Assembly (NCBI GenBank): GCA_963805645.1
Contig: CAWDVA010000005.1
Location: forward strand, 186,001-250,000
From: CAVXEH01 sp963805645
GTDB taxonomy: Bacteria > Chloroflexota > Limnocylindria > QHBO01
Length of the DNA: 64,000 bases
Direction of reading: 5' to 3'
Position numbers and translations under genes: made by a program. Below the pieces are notes generated by a model. That model was not told where the DNA came from, ran no database searches, and saw only the letters and a list, made by a program, of their open reading frames with translations. Position 1 is the stretch's first letter, and each line of letters starts with the position of its first letter. Positions 1 through 7,009 of the stretch are shown here, one piece after another.

Positions 1-2
1 AT

Positions 3-236
3 TGGGTCGCCACCTCGATGCTCCACGCACCGGTGAACGTCCACGACACGCGACAGAACGTCCGGGCCGGCGTCACCCTGCTCGCTCACTACCTCGCGCG
101 CTACCAGGGGAATCGCACCCTGGCGCTGGCCGCCTACTACCAGGGCCAGCGCTCGGTCGACGTGCACGGCATCTACCCGGTGAGCCGACCCTACATCGCC
201 TCCGTGCTCGCCCTGGAGGCGATCCTGGGCTCCTGA
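3..236 (+). CDS. lytic transglycosylase (SLT domain), 3' part only
   Basis: Open frame that runs in from the left edge and ends with TGA, leaving the last 77 residues. The visible part has the helical end of the Slt/MltE goose-lysozyme-like fold: a repeat-layer stretch (NVRAGVTLLAHYLARY), the alanine/tyrosine stretch ALAAYYQG that matches the usual 'ALAAYNAGP' region, and a closing YIASVLALE helix. The family cleaves peptidoglycan glycan strands to 1,6-anhydromuropeptides outside the membrane. The catalytic glutamate and any signal peptide lie outside the window. It is convergent with the minus-strand gene that ends 7 bases away. An ATG at 18 is internal, not a likely start. The family call is fairly safe; the exact subfamily is not. 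Confidence 0.75.
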   Translation, partial: WVATSMLHAPVNVHDTRQNVRAGVTLLAHYLARYQGNRTLALAAYYQGQRSVDVHGIYPVSRPYIASVLALEAILGS

Positions 237-243
237 GCGGCCA

Positions 244-609
244 TCACCAGGCTCCCGCGTCAGGATATCGGACGGCGCGCCATCGGCCCCCGGAGCGCTC
301 AACCGCGATGACGTCGACGCGCAGGTCGCGGTACGGCGAGCCGGCATCCGCCGCGAACCGGGCCAGCGCGCGTCGCTGACGGGCGAGATGCGCTGCGTCC
401 ACGCTCTCGGCGGCACCGCCCGTGCGGCGAGACACCCGCGCGCGAACCTCCACCGCCACGAGCACGCCCCGGGGATCGAGGCAGACCAGGTCGATCTCGC
501 CTTCCGGCACCCGCCAGCGTCGCGCCAGGATCCGCCAGCCGGCGTGCGCGAGGCCGGCCGCCACGACCGCCTCGGCACGGGCGCCCAGTCGATGTCGGGG
601 GTCGGGCAC
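244..609 (-). CDS. yraN: YraN/UPF0102 family nuclease-like protein
   Basis: A 121-residue protein of the UPF0102 family, which has a PD-(D/E)XK nuclease-like fold and mostly unknown function. Visible family motifs are an early GxxAE block (GARAEAVVAAGLAHAGW), then GEIDLVCLD and VAVEVRARV, which hold the acidic and basic positions of the fold; the final basic residue is Arg, as in several homologues. The start is GTG at 609, preceded by GGAGG seven bases upstream. It follows rnhB by 45 bases, the order (rplS-rnhB-yraN) seen in many bacteria, so it is probably the last gene of the rplS operon. A DNA-processing role is often inferred for the family but is not shown by the sequence. Confidence 0.88.
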   Translation of the reverse strand: MPDPRHRLGARAEAVVAAGLAHAGWRILARRWRVPEGEIDLVCLDPRGVLVAVEVRARVSRRTGGAAESVDAAHLARQRRALARFAADAGSPYRDLRVDVIAVERSGGRWRAVRYPDAGAW

Positions 610-654
610 GCGTGCACCTCCGTCTGGGAGGCGACAGGGGGAATGAAGCAGGGC

Positions 655-1425
655 TCAGAGGGCTGGGCCGGTCGGCACCTCCAGCACCCCGCCAGCTTCC
701 TCGCGCACCGGTTCCAGGTCCTCCTCGTCGAGGAGCGGCAGGTCCTCGAAGACCAGGTCGAGCGGAAGCTGCGTTCCTTCCAGCAGCATGCGCACCGGCG
801 CGAACGAGCGCCGATGCCAGGCACAGGGGCCCTCGGCCATCAGCGCGTCGTAGTGGCGTCGCGTCCCATAGCCCTTGTTCACGGCAAACCCGTAGGCCGG
901 GTAGCGTGCGTCGAGTTCGGCGCAGATGCGGTCGCGCGTCACCTTTGCCACGATGCTGGCCGCCGCGATCGAAGCGCTGATCGCATCGCCGTCGATGATC
1001 GGCCGCTGGGGCAGGTCGACGTACGGAAGGCTGAGTGCGTCGATCACCAGGTGGTCCGGCGGCGGGCTGAGGCGCGCAACGGCCTCGCCCATCGCGAGCT
1101 TCGTGGCCTCGAGGATGTTGACCCGGTCGATCACCTCGACCTCCACAACCCCCAGCCCCACCGCATCCGCGCGATCGAGGATCTGCTCGTAGAGCACCTC
1201 GCGGCGCAGGCGGGTCAGGACCTTGGAGTCGCGGAGGCCCTTGATCCGATGGTGCTCGGGGAGGATGACCGCGGCGGCGACCACGGGGCCGGCGAGGGAA
1301 CCGCGGCCCACCTCGTCGATTCCGGCGATGCGCTGGAATCCAGCAGTCCGCAGCTCGCGCTCGTGGCGCATGTGCGCGTCTCGCGGGCGTGCCTTCCGGC
1401 GCCTGCGGGTGGTCCGGGTGGGCAT
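655..1425 (-). CDS. rnhB: ribonuclease HII
   Basis: RNase HII removes RNA from RNA/DNA hybrids, including single misincorporated ribonucleotides. The protein (256 residues from the chosen start) shows the N-terminal GIDEVGRGSLAGPVVAAAV signature with the catalytic Asp-Glu, the VIDAL segment with the third acidic residue, and the stretch SASIAAASIVAKVTRDR near the end of the catalytic domain. A 35-residue acidic tail follows. The frame stays open further upstream into rplS, but that part is not RNase-like. ATG 1425 is 31 bases after the rplS stop; an ATG at 1371, just before RHERELRTAGF, is an equally plausible start because neither has a strong ribosome binding site. Confidence 0.93.
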   Translation of the reverse strand: MPTRTTRRRRKARPRDAHMRHERELRTAGFQRIAGIDEVGRGSLAGPVVAAAVILPEHHRIKGLRDSKVLTRLRREVLYEQILDRADAVGLGVVEVEVIDRVNILEATKLAMGEAVARLSPPPDHLVIDALSLPYVDLPQRPIIDGDAISASIAAASIVAKVTRDRICAELDARYPAYGFAVNKGYGTRRHYDALMAEGPCAWHRRSFAPVRMLLEGTQLPLDLVFEDLPLLDEEDLEPVREEAGGVLEVPTGPAL

Positions 1426-1456
1426 GGGAAGGCTTTCAGGCCGGGGTGCGGGCAGC

Positions 1457-1807
1457 TCAGCTGTTGACGCGACGCTCCCGGAGCGTGGCAGCCTTGCCGA
1501 TGCGGTGGCGCAGGAAGGTGAGCTGCTTGCGACGCGCGACACCGTGCCGGACCACCTCGATCTTCTCCACGCGCGGCGCATGGATCAGGAAGGTCCGCTC
1601 CACGCCGACACCGCTGGCGATGCGCCGCACGGTGATCGACTGGTTCAGCCCGCCGCCGCGCATGCGCATGACGGTTCCCTCGAATATCTGGACCCGCTCG
1701 CGGTTGCCCTCCACGACCTTGACCGAGACCCGCACGGTGTCACCGGGGGCGATGGTCGGACGGTCGGTGCGGAGCTGCTCGCGCTCGAGCTCAGCGATGG
1801 CGTTCAT
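1457..1807 (-). CDS. rplS: 50S ribosomal protein L19
   Basis: A 116-residue L19, located at the 30S-50S interface. It carries the family core PGDTVRVSVKVVEGNRERVQ, the FEGTVMRMRGGGLNQSITVRRI block and the GVGVERTFLIHAP stretch that together form the L19 fold; length matches the usual 115 residues. It heads a short run with rnhB and yraN. In most bacteria rplS directly follows trmD, but here acs and satP lie between them, and rplS has its own promoter-like site about 100 bases upstream. The leader of about 95 bases could hold a ribosomal-protein binding site, but I could not identify one. Confidence 0.97.
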   Translation of the reverse strand: MNAIAELEREQLRTDRPTIAPGDTVRVSVKVVEGNRERVQIFEGTVMRMRGGGLNQSITVRRIASGVGVERTFLIHAPRVEKIEVVRHGVARRKQLTFLRHRIGKAATLRERRVNS

Positions 1808-1908
1808 TGTGGGGAACCCTCGTTACTGCGAAGTACGCCACGGCTTACCGGAGCGACTCTGCGGTGCGGCACACGAACGCGACCGCCCGGAGCGGCCGCG
1901 ACGGCGGG

Positions 1909-1938
1909 AGTATAGCAGCGGCCGGCGGCGACCAGCAA
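1909..1938 (-). promoter_or_regulatory. probable rplS promoter
   Basis: On the minus strand TTGCTG (1933-1938), an 18-base spacer and TATACT (1909-1914), with TGC just before the -10 hexamer (extended -10). It would start transcription about 95 bases upstream of the rplS ATG. TATACT is the -10 hexamer found upstream of several other genes in this window. Confidence 0.6.
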
Positions 1939-2002
1939 CCGCTGGCGCCACCGGCCGGACTGCCGTGCGAGCCGGTAAGGGCGGCCGGGCCTCCCAACCC
2001 GT

Positions 2003-2626
2003 TCAGTGCGGGAGAATGTTCCCCCAGGCCTCGTTGATGACGTTCTGGGCTGACGCGTACCAGGCCGCGATCGCGGTCAGGATCCCGACGTACCCACCGA
2101 TCTGTGTCAGTCCCGTGCCCTCGCCTGCGCCGCTGAAGGCGCCGATCGCCAGAAGAGCGAAAGTGATCCACAGCAGCAGGAAGGTGACCATCACCGGCCA
2201 GGCATGCTTGAGGGTCGCGATCCACATGTAGAAGGTGAAGAACCCCCACGCCAGCAGGTACCAGCCCACCTCGGGACCGGCGTCCTTCCCGGCGAAGACG
2301 ATGACGAAGACGGCAAAGCTCAACCAGAAGCCGCCGTAGCTGCTGAACGCGGTGGCGCCGAAGGTGTTCCCGTTCCGGAACTCCCACAGGCCGGCGATGA
2401 TCTGCCCGAGCCCGCCATAGGCCAGGGCACACCCGATGACCAGTGCCAGCGAGCTGTCTTTCACCCAGCCGGCGTTGACCACCGACAGGAGCAGCGTCGT
2501 CAGGGCGAAGCCGGCCAGGCCGAGCGGCGCCGGATCTGCGCGTGGCGCCGCCTTGGCCGCGGCCTGAGCCTCTTCCTGCCCAGCCGACGCCACGCCGGCT
2601 CCCGGGATCGCCTGCGCTTGGGACAT
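2003..2626 (-). CDS. satP: acetate/succinate transporter, GPR1/FUN34/YaaH (SatP) family
   Basis: A 207-residue membrane protein of the AceTr family, which moves acetate or succinate across the cytoplasmic membrane. After a hydrophilic, Ala/Gln-rich N-terminus of about 30 residues comes the signature region DPAPLGLAGFALTTLLLSVVNAG (the usual 'NPAPLGL', here starting with Asp) and then about six hydrophobic segments, including the FRNGNTFGATAFSSYGGFW stretch typical of the family. Of the two nearby ATGs, 2626 is preferred: GAAAGGAG is followed by six bases and this ATG, whereas ATG 2632 directly abuts the Shine-Dalgarno sequence. It lies 90 bases downstream of acs in the same direction, so uptake and activation of acetate are probably co-expressed. 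Confidence 0.92.
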   Translation of the reverse strand: MSQAQAIPGAGVASAGQEEAQAAAKAAPRADPAPLGLAGFALTTLLLSVVNAGWVKDSSLALVIGCALAYGGLGQIIAGLWEFRNGNTFGATAFSSYGGFWLSFAVFVIVFAGKDAGPEVGWYLLAWGFFTFYMWIATLKHAWPVMVTFLLLWITFALLAIGAFSGAGEGTGLTQIGGYVGILTAIAAWYASAQNVINEAWGNILPH

Positions 2627-2716
2627 GGTCATCTCCTTTCGATTGCGGTTTCCCTCGTCGTCCCTCGACAAGGTGTCCGAAACCCCGGCCCAGGCCGAGG
2701 CGCTGGACAAGGGCCC

Positions 2717-4837
2717 TTACTCGACTTGCCCGAACGCCTCGATCTCTTCGCGCTCCTGCTCGGACAGCTCTCGGGGCGTCTCCCCATGGGAGACCTTCTC
2801 CGACTGCACGTGATGGCGGATGTCATCCACGATGTCGGGGTTCGCCAGGGTCGTGATGTCGCCGACGTCGGCGAAGTTCGAGATGCTGGCAATCACGCGG
2901 CGCATGATCTTGCCCGAGCGTGTCTTCGGCATGTCCGACACGATCCAGACGTTCTTGGGACGTGCGATCTTGCCGATGGTCTTCTCGATCTGCAGCGAGA
3001 CCTTCTGCGCGATGCCGTCGGCCGTGACCCCGGGCCTCAGGGAGACGTACATCTCCACCGCCCGGCCGCGGATCTCGTCGATCACCGGAACCGCTGCGGC
3101 TTCAGCCACCTCGTCGACCTCGATCGCTGCCGACTCCAGCTCCTTCGTCCCCAGCCGGTGACCGGCGACATTGATGACGTCGTCGATCCGGCCGAGGATC
3201 CGGTAGTAGCCGTCCGCGGCCTGGACGGCGCCATCGCCGCACAGGAACGGCCAGTCATGCCAGTCGGCGCTCTTCGGGTCCCGGTTGTATCTCCGGTAGT
3301 AGGTGTCGACGAATCGCTCGTCCTGCCCCCAGATGGTGAGCATGCGGCCCGGCCACGGGTTGCGGACGCAGATGTTGCCCGCCTTGCCGGAGCCCTTCGC
3401 CACCTCCTCGCGATTCTCGTCGTAGAGCGCCAGATAGACGCCCAGCACCGCAGGACCGCAGCTCCCCGGCTTCATCTTCTCGAGCCCGGGCAGGGTCGAC
3501 CCGAGGAAGCCACCCGTCTCGGTCATCCACCAGGTATCGGTGATCGCAGCCTCACCCTTGCCGACGACGTTGAAGTACCACCGCCAAACGTCGGGCTCGA
3601 TCGGCTCGCCGACCGTCGTCATCGTCTTGAAGTGGTAGTTGTACTTGGCCGGCTCGTCCGGGCCGAGCTTGCGCAGCATCCGGATGGTCGTGGGCGCGGT
3701 GTGGAAGATGTCGACACCGAGCTTCTCGGCGATCCGCCAGGGTCGTCCCGGATCCGGATAGGTCGGCACGCCCTCGTACATGACGCTCGTCGTCCCGAGC
3801 GCAAGAGGACCGTAGACGATGTACGAGTGACCGGTGATCCAGCCGATGTCGGCGAAGCACCAGTACGTGTCATCGGGATGAATGTCCTGGTAGTACTTCG
3901 AGGTGCCGGTGACGTACGAGAGATAGCCGCCGATCGAGTGCTGGGCGCCCTTCGGGCGGCCGGTGGTGCCGCTCGTGTACATGAGGAACAGCGTGTCCTC
4001 GGCGGGCAACGAGACCGGTTCCACCGACTGTCCCGCGTAGCGCTGCAGGAGCTCGTCGGCGAAGAAGTCGCGGCCCTCGACCATGGGGCTCTCGGAGTGG
4101 TACTCGCCGGGAATGCGTCGGAAGACGAGCACCTTGTCGACCTCGTGCCCCTCTTTGCGCGCGGCCTCGACGGCCTCATCGGCCTTGACCTTGTGGTCGA
4201 CCAGGGAGCCGTTGCGGTAGTAGGAGTCGATGGTGACCAGGACCGTGCTCTGCGCATCGGCCATCCGCTGGCCGCAGGCGGTGCCGGAGAAGCCGCCGAA
4301 CACCTCCGAATGGGGGGCGCCAAGCCTCGCGCACGCCAGCATGGCGACGGGCAGCTCCGGGACCATCGGCAGGTGGAAGGTCACCCGGTCGCCGGTCTTG
4401 ACTCCGGCGAAGTCACGAAGAAGAGCCGCGAACTCGTTCACGCGTCGGTGCAGGTCGCGATAGGTGATCTCCTGGGTGGCGTCCTCCTCGAGCTCGGGCA
4501 CCCAGATGATCGCGTTCCTGTCGCCCCGGGTCTCCAGGTGCCGGTCGACGCAGTTGACCGACGCGTTGAGCTTGCCGCCCACCCACCACTTGAAGAACGG
4601 CGGCTTCGACGTGTCCAGGACCGTGTCCCACTTGCGATCCCAGGTCAGGAGCTCTGCGTACTCGACGAAGCAATCAGGAAAGTGCTCCTCGGAGAAGCGC
4701 TCCAGGATCGCCGGGTCGTTGGCGTTGGCCACCTCCCGGATGCGCGGAGGTGGGTCGTAGTACTCCTCCTCCCGCCAATGGACGGCGATCTGCGCCTCTG
4801 ATACCTGGGCTCCGGCTGCCTCGTCCTTAGTTGCCAT
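2717..4837 (-). CDS. acs: acetyl-CoA synthetase (acetate-CoA ligase)
   Basis: A 706-residue ANL-superfamily enzyme that makes acetyl-CoA from acetate, ATP and CoA. Motifs: YTSGTTGRPKG (about residues 287-297, AMP/phosphate binding), WWMTETGG, the GRIDDVINVAGHRLGTKELE hinge, and the C-terminal RSGKIMRR with catalytic Lys643, the residue acetylated in the regulated family members. It is about 50 residues longer than E. coli Acs, with an acidic tail. The start ATG 4837 has AGGAGG upstream. It is followed by the acetate transporter gene satP, and sits between trmD and rplS, which are normally adjacent. A promoter-like site with a palindrome lies about 280 bases upstream. A role on propionate or other short acids cannot be excluded. 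Confidence 0.95.
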   Translation of the reverse strand: MATKDEAAGAQVSEAQIAVHWREEEYYDPPPRIREVANANDPAILERFSEEHFPDCFVEYAELLTWDRKWDTVLDTSKPPFFKWWVGGKLNASVNCVDRHLETRGDRNAIIWVPELEEDATQEITYRDLHRRVNEFAALLRDFAGVKTGDRVTFHLPMVPELPVAMLACARLGAPHSEVFGGFSGTACGQRMADAQSTVLVTIDSYYRNGSLVDHKVKADEAVEAARKEGHEVDKVLVFRRIPGEYHSESPMVEGRDFFADELLQRYAGQSVEPVSLPAEDTLFLMYTSGTTGRPKGAQHSIGGYLSYVTGTSKYYQDIHPDDTYWCFADIGWITGHSYIVYGPLALGTTSVMYEGVPTYPDPGRPWRIAEKLGVDIFHTAPTTIRMLRKLGPDEPAKYNYHFKTMTTVGEPIEPDVWRWYFNVVGKGEAAITDTWWMTETGGFLGSTLPGLEKMKPGSCGPAVLGVYLALYDENREEVAKGSGKAGNICVRNPWPGRMLTIWGQDERFVDTYYRRYNRDPKSADWHDWPFLCGDGAVQAADGYYRILGRIDDVINVAGHRLGTKELESAAIEVDEVAEAAAVPVIDEIRGRAVEMYVSLRPGVTADGIAQKVSLQIEKTIGKIARPKNVWIVSDMPKTRSGKIMRRVIASISNFADVGDITTLANPDIVDDIRHHVQSEKVSHGETPRELSEQEREEIEAFGQVE

Positions 4838-5121
4838 GAATCAACCTCCTGCCTGTCTGCGACACGACACGCGATAGCGATTCAGAGATGGAGGAGAGGA
4901 GAGAAGGGGCAACGGGCGGCGGGGCATCGCGCGATTCGCAGGGCACCGCATCGAGATCCGGGTGGTCCCCGGTTCGGTCTCGGAGGGCGAATCCGCCGCC
5001 ACGGCATCTCCTCCACGCGTCCGTCCCCGAGGGGCGTCGAGATGAGTGGCACTGTGGGCGGCATCGAAGGGACGTGGTCCGGGACGGCGGGTCCGTGTCC
5101 GATCGACCGGTGTCAGTTCCG
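4838..5121 (-). other. long untranslated leader of acs, no recognised element
   Basis: The 340 bases between trmD and acs hold the promoter at 5122-5149 and this leader. I see a Shine-Dalgarno sequence (AGGAGG, 4842-4847) at its end and a few short GC-rich hairpins, but no recognised riboswitch and no convincing gene. Short reading frames here lack conserved character. Confidence 0.4.
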
Positions 5122-5149
5122 ACTCTACTTCGCAATGTGCGAATGTCAA
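5122..5149 (-). promoter_or_regulatory. probable acs promoter with nested palindromic operator
   Basis: Minus strand: consensus TTGACA (-35, 5144-5149), 16-base spacer, TAGAGT (-10, 5122-5127). The spacer is almost entirely the perfect inverted repeat TTCGCA-CAT-TGCGAA (5129-5143), so a bound regulator would block RNA polymerase. Transcription from here would give a leader of roughly 275 bases before acs. Confidence 0.6.
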
Positions 5150-5176
5150 GACTTGTTGCGGTACGACAACCGCCCG

Positions 5177-5902
5177 TCAGCCTTCGCCGGCGTCGGTCTC
5201 CTCTGCGAGGACCGCGCGATCCTCGTCGCTCATGCGCATCTGCTCCAGGAGGTCGGGACGGCGCTCGCTCGTCCGGCGAATGGCCTCGGCACGACGCCAG
5301 CGTCGCACCGCCCCATGGTCACCACTGAGCAGCACCGGCGGCACGCGCATCCCCCGAAACTCCTCCGGGCGCGTGTACTGCGGATGCTCCAGCAGGCCGG
5401 TCGCGAACGAGTCCTCCTCGTGCGACTCGGCCTCGATCACGCCGGGCAGCAGGCGCACCACCGCGTCGATGAGCACCAGTGCCGGCAGCTCCCCTCCCGT
5501 GAGGACATAGTCGCCGATGCTCACCTCGCGGTCCGCCAGCCGACGCGCCCGCTCGTCGACGCCTTCGTACCGGCCGCAGACCAGGGCCAGGTGCGGCTCG
5601 CGGGCCAGGTCGCGCGCCAGCGCGTCGGTAAGGCGCTCGCCGGCGGGATCGAGGAGGATCACCGTCGCGCCCGCGTCCCGCAGCGGCTCGACGGCCGCGT
5701 AGAGAGGCTCCGGGCGCAACACCATGCCCGCTCCCCCGCCATACGGGTAGTCGTCGACGGACCGATGCCGGCCCAGGCCGTGCTCGCGGAGATCGTGGAG
5801 CACCACGTCGAGCAGGCCGCGCTCGCCAGCTCGCCCGATCACGCTCGTGGACAGGGGGGCGACGAACAGCTCCGGGAACAGCGTCACCACGTCGATCCGC
5901 AT
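5177..5902 (-). CDS. trmD: tRNA (guanine-37-N1)-methyltransferase
   Basis: TrmD, the SPOUT-class enzyme that methylates G37 of tRNAs with SAM and prevents frameshifting. At 241 residues it is of usual length. Visible motifs are YPYGGGAGMVLRPEP, LVCGRYEGVDERA (the knot region that holds SAM) and EVSIGDYVLTGGELPALVLIDAV, all strongly conserved in the family. ATG 5902 follows the rimM stop by four bases, and a GAGGAG sits inside the end of rimM, so the two are translationally linked. The operon order rpsP-khpA-rimM-trmD is the standard one; rplS, normally next, is displaced by acs and satP. Confidence 0.97.
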   Translation of the reverse strand: MRIDVVTLFPELFVAPLSTSVIGRAGERGLLDVVLHDLREHGLGRHRSVDDYPYGGGAGMVLRPEPLYAAVEPLRDAGATVILLDPAGERLTDALARDLAREPHLALVCGRYEGVDERARRLADREVSIGDYVLTGGELPALVLIDAVVRLLPGVIEAESHEEDSFATGLLEHPQYTRPEEFRGMRVPPVLLSGDHGAVRRWRRAEAIRRTSERRPDLLEQMRMSDEDRAVLAEETDAGEG

Positions 5903-5906
5903 CAGG

Positions 5907-6389
5907 TCAGCCGATCTCCTCGACCTCGTACCGAACGATCATCCGACCCTTGTCGAGATCGATCTCGCGGACGACGTCCCGGATTCCCGGGACCAGGAGC
6001 TCGCCACCGGCGGTCCGCTCCACCGCGTACACCTCGGCGCCACCGGCCCGGAACACCTCGCGGACCACGCCGAGCACGCCTCCGGACTCGTCCTCCACCC
6101 GCAGGCCCTCGAGCTGGTGCCAGTAGTACTCGCCTTCGGGAAGCGGTGCCGGCTCGACCTCGAGATACCGATCGGCCAGCTGCTCGGCGGCCTCCCGGGA
6201 GGCGATGCCGTCAAGGTGCACCACCGGAACCCGCCCGCCGCGTTCGACGGACCCGATTCTCCGGGGCCGATCCTCGCCGTCGACGAAGACGCTCGCACCG
6301 GGTTCCAGGTGCTCCGGCCAGTCGGTGAGCGGCTCGATCTTCAGCGCGCCGGCCAGGCCCTTCGCGCCGATGACGCGGGCGACCGCCAC
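5907..6389 (-). CDS. rimM: 16S rRNA processing protein RimM
   Basis: RimM helps mature the 30S head domain together with protein S19. The 160-residue protein has the N-terminal RimM barrel motif (ARVIGAKGLAGALKIEPLTDWP) and a C-terminal PRC-barrel, with YYWHQLEGLRVEDESG as the linker segment that is typical of the family and the EIDLDKGRMIVRYE end. The start is GTG at 6389, four bases after the khpA stop codon, with no strong Shine-Dalgarno sequence, so it likely depends on coupling with khpA. It is one of the tightly packed rpsP-khpA-rimM-trmD genes. Confidence 0.95.
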   Translation of the reverse strand: MAVARVIGAKGLAGALKIEPLTDWPEHLEPGASVFVDGEDRPRRIGSVERGGRVPVVHLDGIASREAAEQLADRYLEVEPAPLPEGEYYWHQLEGLRVEDESGGVLGVVREVFRAGGAEVYAVERTAGGELLVPGIRDVVREIDLDKGRMIVRYEVEEIG

Positions 6390-6393
6390 GCGC

Positions 6394-6630
6394 TCAGTCG
6401 TTTGCGACGATCTCCAGCTCGACGTGGACGCCGGAGCGGCTGCCCATCACCCGGAGGAGGCTCCGGATGGCGTTCGCGATCCGGCCGTCCCGGCCGATGA
6501 CGCGACCCATGTCCGCCTCGTCGACGACCAGGGTCAGCTCGACGTCGTCACCGCGCTGAGCCAGCTCGACGCTCACCGCATCGGGGTTGTCGACCAGCGA
6601 ACGAGCGACGTACTCGAGAAACTCCTTCAC
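6394..6630 (-). CDS. khpA: KH-domain RNA-binding protein KhpA
   Basis: A 78-residue single KH domain protein, the small RNA-binding partner of KhpB/Jag in Gram-positive bacteria. It begins with the typical KEFLEYVARSLVDNPD and has the RNA-binding loop VIGRDGRIANAIRSLLR (the GxxG motif is GRDG). The start is GTG 6630: its GTGA overlaps the rpsP stop codon by four bases and AAGG lies eight bases upstream. A longer frame to 6789 runs inside rpsP and looks like a shadow. Position between rpsP and rimM is the conserved one. Confidence 0.94.
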   Translation of the reverse strand: MKEFLEYVARSLVDNPDAVSVELAQRGDDVELTLVVDEADMGRVIGRDGRIANAIRSLLRVMGSRSGVHVELEIVAND

Positions 6631-6962
6631 GTCGACGCCTTCGCGGCGCTCTTGGCGGCCGTCCTGCGGGTCTTCGGCTTGGGTTTCGACGCCTCGGCGG
6701 GCTCGGCTGCCGTTCCGCGGGCGTCGAGGCCGGACTGGCGGAGGAGCTTCACGACGGTCTCCGACGGCTGGGCACCCTTGCTGATCCACTCGCGAATCCG
6801 TTCTCCCTCCAGCGTCACGGTGGCGGGATCCGTCAGCGGGTCATAGAAGCCCAGGATCTCGAGCGCACGTCCGTCCCGCGGCTTTCGGCCGTCGATGGCG
6901 ACCACCCGGTACGACGGGCGCTTGGTGGCCCCGACTCGGGCCAGCCTGATGCGAACTGCCAA
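6627..6962 (-). CDS. rpsP: 30S ribosomal protein S16
   Basis: A 111-residue S16, an assembly protein of the 30S body. It starts MAVRIRLARVGATKRPSYRVV and continues with ALEILGFYDPLTDP and the IREWISKGAQPSETV stretch, all standard; a Lys/Ala-rich tail of about 25 residues follows. The start codon is TTG at 6962, with AGGA eight bases upstream. It leads the rpsP-khpA-rimM-trmD run and overlaps khpA by four bases. The 47 bases upstream do not show a clear promoter, so it may also be read from the genes further up. Confidence 0.96.
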   Translation of the reverse strand: MAVRIRLARVGATKRPSYRVVAIDGRKPRDGRALEILGFYDPLTDPATVTLEGERIREWISKGAQPSETVVKLLRQSGLDARGTAAEPAEASKPKPKTRRTAAKSAAKAST

Positions 6963-7009
6963 GGTTCTGTTCCTACCTTCCTGGTTCTTCGATGGCTGCG
7001 CGGTGCGGC

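Noticed and set aside
1426..1581. N-terminal extension of rnhB into rplS
   Set aside because: The extra 52 residues lie over rplS in another frame and do not look like RNase HII.
2204..4801. 865-residue plus-strand frame across acs
   Set aside because: Antisense to acs, with no recognisable domain; typical of long reverse frames in GC-rich genes.
4841..5149. Small minus-strand frames in the acs leader
   Set aside because: Arg/Pro-rich shadow frames without conserved features; the best ATG is too close to its Shine-Dalgarno sequence.
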